The position numbers were made by a program, and so were the translations under genes. From Helicobacteraceae bacterium (lineage in GTDB: Bacteria > Campylobacterota > Campylobacteria > Campylobacterales > Helicobacteraceae), in assembly GCA_900770765.1 (NCBI GenBank), contig CAAGLK010000120.1, forward strand, positions 1-21,616: a stretch of DNA of 21,616 nucleotides. Reading direction: 5' to 3'. This document shows, in pieces, positions 7,420-15,367 of this stretch (the stretch's first letter is position 1; each line of letters opens with the position of its first letter). Below the pieces are notes generated by a model. That model saw only the letters and a program-made list of their open reading frames with translations. It was not told the DNA's origin and searched no databases.

Positions 7420-8535
7420 CTATACTATTTTTTCTAAAATAACACCGGATTCTAAGTGCTTTGTGTGTGGAAATTGGTCAAAAAATGCAGAGTGTTTAAT
7501 AATATGTGTTTGTTTTAGAATCTCTAAATCTTTCGCTAAAGTTTCTGGATTACAAGAAATATAAATAATGTTTGTAAAATTTTGTAAAAATTTACACACA
7601 AATTCCCCTAAACCAGCCCTTGGTGGGTCTATAAAAACACTTGTAAAATTATATTCTTTAAGCTCAATTTCTCTTAAGCGATTAAAGGGACGCACTTTAT
7701 TTAGGGCTTCAATACACTCTAAGCCACTTAATCGCACAAAAGAAATATTTGAGATATTATTTTTTTCACAAGCGAATTTTGCGGCTTTTATGGAAGTTTT
7801 TGAAATTTCAGTAGCTAGAATCTTATTAAATTTTTGTGCTAGCGGCATTGTAAAATTCCCACATCCGCAATACATTTCTAGTAAATCACCACCGCCTTTT
7901 ATATGCTCTAATACCCATTGAATCATTTTTATATTAATTTGCGGATTTGGCTGAGTAAAAGCCCCTTCATCATAGCGATATGTGTAAGATTTACCCATAA
8001 TTTCTAAGGATTCTAACAAAAAGTCGTTTTCTAAAACTAGCTTTAATCCCCTAGAGCGACCGATAATTTCAACGCAGAATCCTAATTTTTCTTGCAAAAT
8101 TTCTTTTAGGATTCTAGCTTCTTGTAAGAAAATTTCATTAATTTTTCTATGGTAAATAAAGGTTAAAAGTAAGGAATCCTTAGAGCTTGCTAGAATCTCT
8201 AGGCTAAAAAGTTTAGTTTTAAAATTTAAAAAATCGCTAGTATTTAGAATCTCATTTAAGATATTTAAAGTTTTTTGTAAATTTAGCGCTAGATTTTTAC
8301 AATTTTTAATACATATAAATTTGGATTCCACATCCCCTTTACTACGCATCGCAAATGATAGCTTGTTATCTTTATGGTATATTGCAAGTTCTGCTCTAGC
8401 TCTAAAGGCGGAATCTTGGCTTTCAAAAACGCTAAAATTTTCAAAATTTAAAAGTGAGTTGGCTTTATTTATTTTTTCTTCTAAAGAAATATTCTCGCAG
8501 CCGCCACATTGTTCTAAAACTTCACATATCGCCAT
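7420..8535 (-). CDS. trmA: tRNA (uracil-5-)-methyltransferase TrmA
   Basis: TrmA methylates U54 of tRNA with S-adenosylmethionine. Its methyltransferase half is diagnostic: GAFTQPNPQINIKMIQW near 191-207, LLEMYCGCGNF (SAM-binding motif I) near 218-228, FIDPPRAG near 301-308, the catalytic C328 in YISCNPETL, and the general base E362 in FDQFPHTKHLESGV. There is no TRAM domain. The N-terminus has C4, C10 and C13 in a C-x5-C-x2-C pattern plus C75/C79, which E. coli TrmA lacks but which matches the Fe-S ligands of the rRNA enzymes RlmC/RlmD. Placement in the motility operon is tight: 2 bases after fliP, with no strong ribosome site. An rRNA m5U methyltransferase is the alternative, but the C-terminal motifs favour TrmA. 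Confidence 0.88.
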   Translation of the reverse strand: MAICEVLEQCGGCENISLEEKINKANSLLNFENFSVFESQDSAFRARAELAIYHKDNKLSFAMRSKGDVESKFICIKNCKNLALNLQKTLNILNEILNTSDFLNFKTKLFSLEILASSKDSLLLTFIYHRKINEIFLQEARILKEILQEKLGFCVEIIGRSRGLKLVLENDFLLESLEIMGKSYTYRYDEGAFTQPNPQINIKMIQWVLEHIKGGGDLLEMYCGCGNFTMPLAQKFNKILATEISKTSIKAAKFACEKNNISNISFVRLSGLECIEALNKVRPFNRLREIELKEYNFTSVFIDPPRAGLGEFVCKFLQNFTNIIYISCNPETLAKDLEILKQTHIIKHSAFFDQFPHTKHLESGVILEKIV

Positions 8536-8537
8536 TG

Positions 8538-9287
8538 CTACCGAAAACTTCCCACTAAATTTAGAGTAAGCAAGTTAAAGCCATCTACTAAAATAAAAAT
8601 TAGAATCTTAAAAGGCAATGAAATCATTGTAGGCGGTAACATCATCATCCCCATAGCCATAAGAATAGAGCTTATAACCATATCAATTACTAAAAATGGC
8701 AAATAAAGTAAGAATCCTATTTGAAAAGCTGTTTTCATCTCGCTAATAATAAAGGCTGGAAGCACAATGCTAAGCGGCACATCTTGTGCTGTTTGCGGAT
8801 TTTCCATATTTCTAATTCTATAAAAAAGCGCTAAATCCTTTGGCCTTGTGTTTCTAATCATAAAATCCTTAAAAGGCTGCACGGATAGCAAAAAGGCTTC
8901 ATCATAAGGCACTTCTTTAGCAATGTAGGGCTTAATTCCTTTTTCATAACTTTCTTTAGCTACAGGCTCCATAATAAACATTGTCAAAATTAAAGCAAAT
9001 GATACTAAAAGTTGCGTAGGAGGCGACTGCTGCGTCCCCATCGCCGTGCGTAAAAATGAAAATACAATTAAGATTCTAGCAAAGCTAGTAGCCATTAAAA
9101 TTAATGACGGCGCTAAAACAAGTAGCGTTAAAATAACAACAATATTTAGTGTAGTTACTAAATCGCCAGGTTCTGTCGGTGTGGTAAAACTTAAATCAAC
9201 TCTAGGAATCGTAGGGGCTTGTGGAGCTGGCGGCTCAGCAGCGAAGCTAAAAATGCAAAAAGTTAGTAATATTAAAAGAATCCGCAC
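8538..9287 (-). CDS. fliP: Flagellar export gate protein FliP
   Basis: FliP forms the core of the type III export gate in the flagellar basal body. The 249 residues start with a cleavable signal peptide (MRILLILLTFCIFSFAA), followed by a Pro-rich segment. The conserved block near 62-92 includes SFARILIVFSFLRTAMG and QSPPTQLLVSFAL; the periplasmic part has FKDFMIRNTRPKDLALF. The C-terminal membrane pair includes PAFIISEMKTAFQIGF and MGMMMLPPTMISLPFK. The start is GTG, the only start near the signal peptide, with AAGGAT at the motB stop as its ribosome site. It is the third gene of the stator-fliP-trmA run. In H. pylori and C. jejuni fliP lies next to glmU; here the stator pair lies between them. 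Confidence 0.95.
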   Translation of the reverse strand: MRILLILLTFCIFSFAAEPPAPQAPTIPRVDLSFTTPTEPGDLVTTLNIVVILTLLVLAPSLILMATSFARILIVFSFLRTAMGTQQSPPTQLLVSFALILTMFIMEPVAKESYEKGIKPYIAKEVPYDEAFLLSVQPFKDFMIRNTRPKDLALFYRIRNMENPQTAQDVPLSIVLPAFIISEMKTAFQIGFLLYLPFLVIDMVISSILMAMGMMMLPPTMISLPFKILIFILVDGFNLLTLNLVGSFR

Positions 9288-9295
9288 TATAATCC

Positions 9296-10105
9296 TTAAT
9301 TTTGCAAAATTTGCTCTTTAGATTTGTCGTTTTCTAAAATCATTTTTTCTAATATGTTTTGCTTTGTTTTTAAATGTTTTTCATTTGGGTAGAATCTAAA
9401 TTCTACTCTTCTGTTTTTTTGACGATTTTCCACGCTTGTATTTGGCAATAAGAAATTCGTAGCGCCGCCGCCTAGTGCAGTCATTTTTTTAGGCTCAACT
9501 TTATTTTCAAGCAAGATTCTCTCTACGCTTACAGCCCTTAATGCGCTTAATCCTAGTGCGTCTTTATATTTTTGTGTTTGTGTTATTTGTGCGTTATCTG
9601 TGTAGCCTATAATATCTAAATGTAGTGTTTCTGGCATTTTTTGTAAAATTAATGCTAAGCGTTTTAAAAACATCACAGAATCATAATCGCTAAGATTAGT
9701 AGCACCCTCATTAAACAAAAGTTTCCCACTAAAGCGTAAAATAAAGCCCTCGCTTCCATCATCAATAATGCTTGATGGACCTAAAGAAACTTTAACATTT
9801 TCTTTAAAATCTAAAATAGCACTTTCAATTAAGCGAACTTCCTCTGCCATTTCTGGATCTGTTGTCATATCTGCTTGTTGCTGGATTCTTGTGTTATCTG
9901 GCTCTATTTTGATACCACCACTTAGTAGGGATAAAGAGCCTTTTAAACTGCCCTCTGCTTCTGTTAGCTTTTTTGCATCAAATGTTACCATTGATAATAA
10001 AAGGATAAAGAAAGTAAGAATCAAAGTAACCATATCGCCGTAAGTCCCAAGCCATAAAGGCAAAACATTAGGGCAATCACAAGGCGGACAACGATTTTTA
10101 GCCAT
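9296..10105 (-). CDS. motB: Flagellar stator protein MotB, PomB-like (probable sodium type)
   Basis: This 269-residue stator subunit has one membrane helix (about 17-40) and a C-terminal OmpA-like peptidoglycan-binding domain (IIGYTDNAQI near 165-174; NRQKNRRVEFRF near 227-238). D24 in LGTYGDMVTLILTFFILLLS is the ion-binding aspartate. The N-terminus, with a Cys/Pro cluster at residues 6-12 followed by LPLWLGTYGDM, resembles Vibrio PomB (CPPPGLPLWMGTFADL) and not the ECPAGEKWAVPYADF start of H. pylori or C. jejuni MotB. A Lys-rich tail of about 30 residues ends the protein. It starts 8 bases after motA. Ion type is inferred from resemblance. Confidence 0.92.
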   Translation of the reverse strand: MAKNRCPPCDCPNVLPLWLGTYGDMVTLILTFFILLLSMVTFDAKKLTEAEGSLKGSLSLLSGGIKIEPDNTRIQQQADMTTDPEMAEEVRLIESAILDFKENVKVSLGPSSIIDDGSEGFILRFSGKLLFNEGATNLSDYDSVMFLKRLALILQKMPETLHLDIIGYTDNAQITQTQKYKDALGLSALRAVSVERILLENKVEPKKMTALGGGATNFLLPNTSVENRQKNRRVEFRFYPNEKHLKTKQNILEKMILENDKSKEQILQN

Positions 10106-10113
10106 TTTAAAAC

Positions 10114-10878
10114 CTATTCAAATTGACTTACTCGTTGATTTGGCGGTAGGAAAGTTAGCAATTTAGCTTCAAGTGCGCGTGGATTATCACCTGCTTGAAT
10201 AGACATAATTCCTTCAATAATTAGTAGTTTTACTAATGCTTCATCGTTTGCGCGCACCATTAAAATATTTGCAATAGGTGAGCCTAAAACATTACCGATA
10301 AATGAACCATAAAAAGTAGTAATCAAAGCAACCGCCATAGCAGGACCAATGGAAGCTGGGTCGCTCATATTCAAAAGCATCGCAACAAGCCCAATAAGCG
10401 TCCCTAACATCCCATAAGACCCAGCAAAAGCCGCCCAAGTGTCAAAGATTCCAGCGTTTGCTTTATGTCTCTCTAGTGTTCTATCCATATCCGTTTCTAA
10501 TAAATCTCTTATGCTATCTGGCTCTGCACCATCAATTGCCATATTTAAGCCGCGTTTTAAAAACTCATTATCCTCTTGATTTGATTGTTGCTCTAGTGAT
10601 AGGATTCCATCTCGCCTAGCTTGCGTGGAATAATCTACTAGTTTTTTAATAAGACCTGGGACATCAAAAGTTTGTGGTTTGAAAGCTATCATAAAAAAAG
10701 TGAAGAATTTTTTCATATTTTCTAGTTTATAGGCGATTAGTAAGCTAGTGATAGAGCCACCGCCTGTAATTAGCAAAGAAGGAATATCAATATAAGGACC
10801 AATCCCAACCCCAAGCGACATTGCCGTCCCTAAAAGGATGAACGACAGCGACATACCAATTACCGTTCCTAAATCCAT
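10114..10878 (-). CDS. motA: Flagellar stator protein MotA, PomA-like (probable sodium type)
   Basis: This 254-residue stator subunit has four membrane segments and a large cytoplasmic loop (residues about 52-145) with the charged torque-generating part (GILSLEQQ, LERH). GMLGTLIGLVAMLLNMSDP and IGPAMAVALITTFYG near 156-190 are close to Vibrio PomA. All three threonines linked to sodium selectivity in PomA (T158, T185, T186) have counterparts, T160, T187 and T188, with identical spacing; proton-type MotA proteins usually have Ala at the first two. An in-frame GTG lies two codons upstream (10884), but AGAAGAG sits directly against it and is better spaced for the ATG at 10878, whose MDLGTVIG matches the PomA start. 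It is the first gene of the operon to trmA. Confidence 0.92.
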   Translation of the reverse strand: MDLGTVIGMSLSFILLGTAMSLGVGIGPYIDIPSLLITGGGSITSLLIAYKLENMKKFFTFFMIAFKPQTFDVPGLIKKLVDYSTQARRDGILSLEQQSNQEDNEFLKRGLNMAIDGAEPDSIRDLLETDMDRTLERHKANAGIFDTWAAFAGSYGMLGTLIGLVAMLLNMSDPASIGPAMAVALITTFYGSFIGNVLGSPIANILMVRANDEALVKLLIIEGIMSIQAGDNPRALEAKLLTFLPPNQRVSQFE

Positions 10879-10936
10879 ACGCACTCTTCTAAAAAAATAA
10901 TTAAAGCGGTGATTTTAATTAAAACTAGTTTAAAAA

Positions 10937-10964
10937 TTTATAAGAAAATTTATTTTTTTATCAA
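10937..10964 (-). promoter_or_regulatory. Candidate sigma-70-type promoter for motA-motB-fliP-trmA
   Basis: On the minus strand TTGATA (10964-10959) and TATAAA (10942-10937) are 16 bases apart, with the -10 about 58 bases before the motA ATG. No flagellar sigma-28 or sigma-54 signal was found in the 200-base gap. The DNA is very AT-rich, so chance matches are possible. Confidence 0.4.
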
Positions 10965-11024
10965 AAATCAAATTTTGAATTAAATTTTGATGGAATCTTA
11001 AAATTTATTTGCAAATTTCAAATA

Positions 11025-11053
11025 TTGAAATACACTTTATTATGTGTTAAAAT
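11025..11053 (+). promoter_or_regulatory. Candidate sigma-70 promoter for the glmU-cheW gene run
   Basis: TTGAAA (11025-11030) and TAAAAT (11048-11053) are separated by 17 bases, the ideal spacing, and end 35 bases before the glmU ATG. It faces away from the motA promoter in the same 210-base divergent gap. Confidence 0.5.
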
Positions 11054-11088
11054 TGCCACTTTTTTAAAATTGAAATTATGGAAAAAAT

Positions 11089-12408
11089 ATGGATAAAAAT
11101 TCTCTCTCTATTGTTATTTTAGCGGCTGGTAAAGGCACTAGAATGTATTCTAAAACGCCTAAAGTTTTACATAAAATCTGCGGAAAAGAAATGCTTTATT
11201 ATAGTATTAAGGAATCTTTAAGGATAAGCGATGATGTTTGTGTTGTGCTAGGCTTTGATGGTGAAAAAGTAAAGGCGAAAATGCAAGAGTATTTTGGCTC
11301 TAAGATTCGCTTTATAGTGCAAGATTTAGAAAATTTTCCAGGCACTGGAGGTGCATTAAAGGATTATAGGGCAAAATACAATAAAACACTTGTGTTAAAT
11401 GGCGATATGCCACTTGTTACAAAAGAGATTCTAGGGCAATTTTTAGAAGTGGAAGCCGATATTGTAATGAGCGTTATAGAAGCGCCTGGAGTTAGCGGAT
11501 ATGGGCGTGTGGTGCTTAGTGGTGGCTGTGTGGAGAGGATTGTTGAGGAAAAAGATGCGGATTCTAAGATTTTAGCATTAAGCACACTAAATGCTGGAGT
11601 TTATTGCTTTAATAGCTTAATTTTAGAAAAATTTATTCCACTTTTAGACAATAACAATGCACAAAAAGAATTTTATTTAACAGATATTATTGCAATGGCT
11701 AGGGCTAATAATGCTGTAATTAAGCCACTTTTTGTGGAGCTTTTATATTTTAAAGGCGTCAATGATAAGCTAGATTTAACAAAAGCACAAGAATTATTGG
11801 AGCAACGCATTAAGGAAGCATGGCTTAAAAAAGGCGTAATTATGCGTAATATGGATTCTATTTACATTGAAGAAGGTGTGGAGTTTAGCGGAGAGTGTGA
11901 GCTTGAAAATGGAGTAAGTATTTGTGGGGATTCTAAGATAATTGATTCACATATTAAAGCGCATAGTGTTATAGAAGAAAGTGTTGTTGAAAATAGCGAT
12001 GTAGGGCCATTTGCACATTTGCGACCACAAAGTGTTGTTAAAAATACACATATTGGGAATTTTGTAGAAATTAAAAAATCTATTTTAGATGGCGTAAAAG
12101 CTGGACATTTGAGCTATATTGGCGATAGCGAGATTGATAATGGGACAAATATTGGCGCTGGATTTATCACTTGCAATTACGATGGAAAGGCAAAGCATAA
12201 AACAAAAATTGGCAAAAATGTATTTATAGGTAGTGCTTCTCAAGCAGTAGCGCCGCTAGAGATTGAAGATGATTGTTTGATTGGAGCGGGAAGCACAATT
12301 AGGCGGAATCTTAGTAAAGGACAGCTTTTTATAACTATTGGAAAAGAAATTATTAAAGAAAATTTCTTTTATAAGTTTTTTAATAAAAAGGCGTGTATTA
12401 AGGAGTAA
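11089..12408 (+). CDS. glmU: Bifunctional GlmU: GlcN-1-P acetyltransferase / GlcNAc-1-P uridyltransferase
   Basis: GlmU makes UDP-GlcNAc for peptidoglycan and lipid A. The N-terminal uridyltransferase has LAAGKGTRM at 11-19 with K25 following, FPGTGGALKDY near 84-94 and NGDMPL near 104-109. From about 245 the protein becomes a left-handed beta-helix of hexapeptide repeats, with HLRPQSVV, NFVEIKKS, LSYIGDSEI and NIGAGFITCNYDG, which form the acetyltransferase site. The 439 residues fit the family (about 430-460). Only a weak ribosome site precedes the ATG. It heads a run of seven genes, and thiS follows after 2 bases. Confidence 0.96.
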   Translation: MDKNSLSIVILAAGKGTRMYSKTPKVLHKICGKEMLYYSIKESLRISDDVCVVLGFDGEKVKAKMQEYFGSKIRFIVQDLENFPGTGGALKDYRAKYNKTLVLNGDMPLVTKEILGQFLEVEADIVMSVIEAPGVSGYGRVVLSGGCVERIVEEKDADSKILALSTLNAGVYCFNSLILEKFIPLLDNNNAQKEFYLTDIIAMARANNAVIKPLFVELLYFKGVNDKLDLTKAQELLEQRIKEAWLKKGVIMRNMDSIYIEEGVEFSGECELENGVSICGDSKIIDSHIKAHSVIEESVVENSDVGPFAHLRPQSVVKNTHIGNFVEIKKSILDGVKAGHLSYIGDSEIDNGTNIGAGFITCNYDGKAKHKTKIGKNVFIGSASQAVAPLEIEDDCLIGAGSTIRRNLSKGQLFITIGKEIIKENFFYKFFNKKACIKE

Positions 12409-12410
12409 AA

Positions 12411-12608
12411 ATGCTTATAAAGTTAAACGGACAAATTATTAACACAGAATCTAAAAATATTTTAGAAATTTTAGAGGAGTTTAAGATAGAATCTAAAAGC
12501 GTGGCAGTTGCGGTTAATTTAGAAGTTGTAAAAAAAGAAAATTGGGGCAGTTTTTTTTTAAAAGAAAATGATGTGGTAGAGTGTTTAACCTTTATGGGTG
12601 GCGGGTGA
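12411..12608 (+). CDS. thiS: Sulfur carrier protein ThiS
   Basis: This 65-residue beta-grasp protein ends in GGG; the terminal Gly-Gly is where ThiF adenylates and thiocarboxylates ThiS to donate sulfur to the thiamine thiazole. The start MLIKLNGQ, the acidic middle LEILEEF, VAVAVNLEVV and the end DVVECLTFMGGG all fit ThiS. AAGGAG at 12400-12405 serves the ATG. No thiG, thiF or thiH is nearby, so its partners must be elsewhere. A run of nine T lies inside the gene at 12551-12559. MoaD is less likely given the VAVAVN motif. Confidence 0.88.
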   Translation: MLIKLNGQIINTESKNILEILEEFKIESKSVAVAVNLEVVKKENWGSFFLKENDVVECLTFMGGG

Positions 12609-12651
12609 TAAGCATTTTTTAAAAATATTCAAAAATAATAAAAGGAATTTA

Positions 12652-13662
12652 ATGAAAATTGGCGTTAGTATTGTCGGTGTTAGTGGATATACAGGATTAG
12701 AATTAGTTAAGATTCTAATTAATCATCCGCATTTTGAATTAAAAAGTGTGTATGCGAGTGAAAATTGTGAGGATATAAGTCTTTTACACCCTTGTTTGAA
12801 AGGCGTTTTTGTCTCTCCTGTTTGCGAGCTTGATTTAAATAAAATTGCTAATGAAGTTGAGTTGGTATTTTTAGCTTTGCCACATCAAAAAGCTATGGAA
12901 TGCGTGAAAGCTTTAAGCGATAAAGATATAAAAATTGTGGATTTATCTGCAGATTATCGCTTAAGTGTTGAGCAGTATGAGAAATTTTATTGTAAGCATT
13001 TAGATGCTGAGAATCTTAAAAATGCGGTGTATGGATTACCTGAATATAATAGAGAGGTTATTAAAAATGCAAGTTTAATTGCAAATCCTGGATGCTATCC
13101 AACTGCTACTTTGCTTGGGATTCTGCCTTTTGCTCCATATTTGGATTGTTCTCAAACTATTTTTGTGGATGCAAAAAGCGGAGTGAGTGGAGCTGGTAAA
13201 AAGTTGGCACATACTTCGCATTTTAACACTATTAATGAGAATCTTTTTGCATATTCTCCGCTAAACCATCGTCATAGCCCAGAAATTAATGAGCAGTTTA
13301 AGAAAATAGGAAAAAGTGAGGCAAAATTGCTTTTTGTCCCGCATTTGATTCCATTAACTCGTGGGATGCTTGTTTCAACTTATGTAAAATTAAAAGAAGA
13401 AATTGAAGTTTTGGATATTTTACAAAATGCGTATAAAAATGAACGATTTATTAGAATCCGTAAAAATTGTGTGCAGATTAAAAATGTAGCTGGAACGCAT
13501 TTTTGCGATATTTATGCAAAAAGAGATGGTTTGGATTTATTTGTAAATAGCACTATTGATAATTTATTAAGAGGGGCTAGCTCTCAAGCTATAGCAAATG
13601 CAAATTTAATGTTTGGGCTTGAAGAGTGGATAGGATTACCACAAATTGCTTATGCACCATAG
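12652..13662 (+). CDS. argC: N-acetyl-gamma-glutamyl-phosphate reductase
   Basis: ArgC reduces N-acetylglutamyl phosphate to the semialdehyde in arginine/ornithine synthesis. GVSGYTGLEL at 9-18 binds NADP, C148 in ANPGCYPTA is the catalytic cysteine and H-R-H-S-PEI near 205 holds the catalytic histidine region. SGVSGAGKK and TPxxRGM-like PLTRGMLV are further landmarks. The frame is open upstream to a GTG at 12598, but that overlaps thiS; the ATG at 12652 has AAAGGAA at good distance and starts MKIGVSIVG, directly at the nucleotide-binding strand, giving the usual 336 residues. The last 11 bases overlap the lpxH start. Confidence 0.95.
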   Translation: MKIGVSIVGVSGYTGLELVKILINHPHFELKSVYASENCEDISLLHPCLKGVFVSPVCELDLNKIANEVELVFLALPHQKAMECVKALSDKDIKIVDLSADYRLSVEQYEKFYCKHLDAENLKNAVYGLPEYNREVIKNASLIANPGCYPTATLLGILPFAPYLDCSQTIFVDAKSGVSGAGKKLAHTSHFNTINENLFAYSPLNHRHSPEINEQFKKIGKSEAKLLFVPHLIPLTRGMLVSTYVKLKEEIEVLDILQNAYKNERFIRIRKNCVQIKNVAGTHFCDIYAKRDGLDLFVNSTIDNLLRGASSQAIANANLMFGLEEWIGLPQIAYAP

Positions 13663-14395
13663 CATTAGAGAAAATGCAATTTTCATTGCAGATGCACATC
13701 ATCACAGCCTTTATCAAAATACTTTAGATTCTTTATTTATAGAGCTTTTAAAACAAGAAAGAAGACAAATTTTTTTTCTAGGTGATATTTTTGATTTTTT
13801 AGTAGATGGAGTTTGTGATTCTATTAAAGATAATGCAAAGACGCTAGATTTATTAGAAAAATTATCTTTAAAACATGAAGTATATTATTTTGAAGGAAAT
13901 CATGATTTTTTATTAAAAGGGATTCCACAATTTAAAAATATTATTTATTTTAGTTTAAAAGAGCAGCCATCTTGTTTTGAATTCAATGGTAAAAAATGTT
14001 ATTTAGCACATGGAGATATTTTTTTAAATTGGCAATATAACATATACACAAAAATTTTGAGACAAAAAAAATTAGTTACATTTTTAAACTTTTTTTCTTT
14101 TTATCTTTATAAAAAAATAATTAACTATTTAAAGAAAAAAAATAAAAAAAAATATGCACAAAGCACAGAGGAAATGCAGCTTAACTTTGCTAAATTTGCA
14201 GAATCTAGGATAGATAAATATCATAAAAAATTTATATTAAATAAAGATAGCTATATAATTGAGGGACACTTTCATTTGGGCAAAACAATAAGGGTGAAAG
14301 ATATTAATTATATAGGATTGCCTTTTTTTGCTTGTAAAAAAAGATATTTTGTTGTAAAATGCGAAAATAATTGTTTAATCCTAAAGGAGTTTTAA
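13652..14395 (+). CDS. lpxH: UDP-2,3-diacylglucosamine diphosphatase (LpxH-type metallophosphoesterase)
   Basis: LpxH cleaves UDP-2,3-diacylglucosamine to lipid X in lipid A synthesis at the inner membrane face. All five metallophosphoesterase blocks are present: D14-x-H16, G44-D45, G82-N83-H84-D85, H120-G121-D122 and G-H206-x-H208. Residues 130-170 form a hydrophobic then Lys-rich segment (YLKKKNKKKY), in the place where LpxH has a membrane-facing lid. The ATG at 13652 lies inside the end of argC; a TTG at 13646 with AGGA ten bases upstream is an alternative start adding two residues. The gene is more AT-rich than its neighbours and contains A8 and A9 runs at 14135-14152. Another phosphoesterase function is possible, but the context supports envelope synthesis. 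Confidence 0.8.
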   Translation: MHHSIRENAIFIADAHHHSLYQNTLDSLFIELLKQERRQIFFLGDIFDFLVDGVCDSIKDNAKTLDLLEKLSLKHEVYYFEGNHDFLLKGIPQFKNIIYFSLKEQPSCFEFNGKKCYLAHGDIFLNWQYNIYTKILRQKKLVTFLNFFSFYLYKKIINYLKKKNKKKYAQSTEEMQLNFAKFAESRIDKYHKKFILNKDSYIIEGHFHLGKTIRVKDINYIGLPFFACKKRYFVVKCENNCLILKEF

Positions 14396-14396
14396 G

Positions 14397-15347
14397 GTGT
14401 CTAGCTTTGAAAAAGATGAAACGCTAAAAGTTGGAACTAATGAAATGGAGTTGGTGGATTTTAGGATTCATAAGTTTGAGAGGGGTAAGTTATATGAAGG
14501 GATTTATGGGATTAATGTAGCAAAGGTTAATGAAATTATTCGTTTGCCTGAGCTTACAGAGCTGCCTGGCGTTCCTGATTATATTGAAGGCATTTTTGAT
14601 TTAAGAGGTGTTGTGATTCCTGTTATTAATCTTGCAAAATGGATGCATGTTGAAGTGCCTAAGAGTAAGAAAATTAAACCTCGTGTAATTATTGCAGAGT
14701 TTAATAATATTATGATTGGCTTTATAGTGCATGAAGCAAAGAGAATTCGCCGCATTAGTTGGAAAGATATAGAGCCAGCACATTTTAGCTCATCTGCGGA
14801 TTCTTTAGTGGATAAAAGCAAGATTACCGGAGTAACAAGAATAGAAGGTGACCAGGTTTTACTAATTTTAGATTTAGAAAGCATAGTTCAGGATTTAGGA
14901 TTCTATCAGCCAGAAATTAGTGCAGAGAGAAGTTATAATAAATTTAGTGGTATGGCTTTAGTTTTAGATGATAGTGCAATTGCTAGAAAGATTCTAAAAG
15001 AGTTTTTGGAAAAAATGGGTTTTGATGTTATAGAAGCTAATGATGGTGAAGCTGGATTGCAAAAACTAAATAAGCTATACGATAGTTATGGTGATGATTT
15101 AAGCAAACAGTTAAAGATTATTATTTCTGATATTGAAATGCCACAAATGGATGGATTCCATTTTGCCGCAAAAGCAAAAGAGGATTCAAGGTTTGCAAAA
15201 ATACCTATAGTGTTTAGCTCATCTATTAGCGATAAATTTAGCGAAGATAGAGGTAAGGAAGCGGGTGCTGAGTCGTATTTGGTAAAATTTGATGGAAATA
15301 AATTCCACGATGAAGTTTCTAGAATCATAAATAAATACAATAACTAA
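14397..15347 (+). CDS. cheV: Chemotaxis coupling protein CheV (CheW domain plus receiver)
   Basis: CheV couples chemoreceptors to CheA and carries a phosphorylatable receiver. Residues about 15-170 are a CheW domain (GINVAKVNEII, LPGVPDYIEGIFDLRGVVIPVINL). Residues about 185-314 are the receiver: D191-D192, the phospho-acceptor D245 in IISDIEMPQMDG, the Thr/Ser position near S274 and K297. The start is GTG with AAAGGAG 7 bases upstream, one base after lpxH. H. pylori has three CheV proteins; the order cheV-cheA-cheW here matches the cluster with CheV3. cheA follows after 20 bases. Confidence 0.95.
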   Translation: MSSFEKDETLKVGTNEMELVDFRIHKFERGKLYEGIYGINVAKVNEIIRLPELTELPGVPDYIEGIFDLRGVVIPVINLAKWMHVEVPKSKKIKPRVIIAEFNNIMIGFIVHEAKRIRRISWKDIEPAHFSSSADSLVDKSKITGVTRIEGDQVLLILDLESIVQDLGFYQPEISAERSYNKFSGMALVLDDSAIARKILKEFLEKMGFDVIEANDGEAGLQKLNKLYDSYGDDLSKQLKIIISDIEMPQMDGFHFAAKAKEDSRFAKIPIVFSSSISDKFSEDRGKEAGAESYLVKFDGNKFHDEVSRIINKYNN

Positions 15348-15367
15348 AACCACAATAAGGATAAAAT

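Noticed and set aside
9046..9321. Plus-strand open frames opposite fliP, motB and cheA
   Set aside because: These are mirror frames of strongly conserved genes with no recognisable product.
10879..10884. GTG start for motA two codons upstream
   Set aside because: AGAAGAG directly abuts the GTG, which is too close; the spacing and the PomA-like MDLGT start favour the ATG at 10878.
12598..12651. GTG start for argC 18 codons upstream of the ATG
   Set aside because: It lies inside thiS, has no ribosome site, and adds residues before the nucleotide-binding strand; the ATG at 12652 has AAAGGAA and the family's usual N-terminus.
14100..14160. Frameshift in lpxH at the A-runs
   Set aside because: The frame continues unbroken through the tracts to the conserved GHFH motif and the expected C-terminus.
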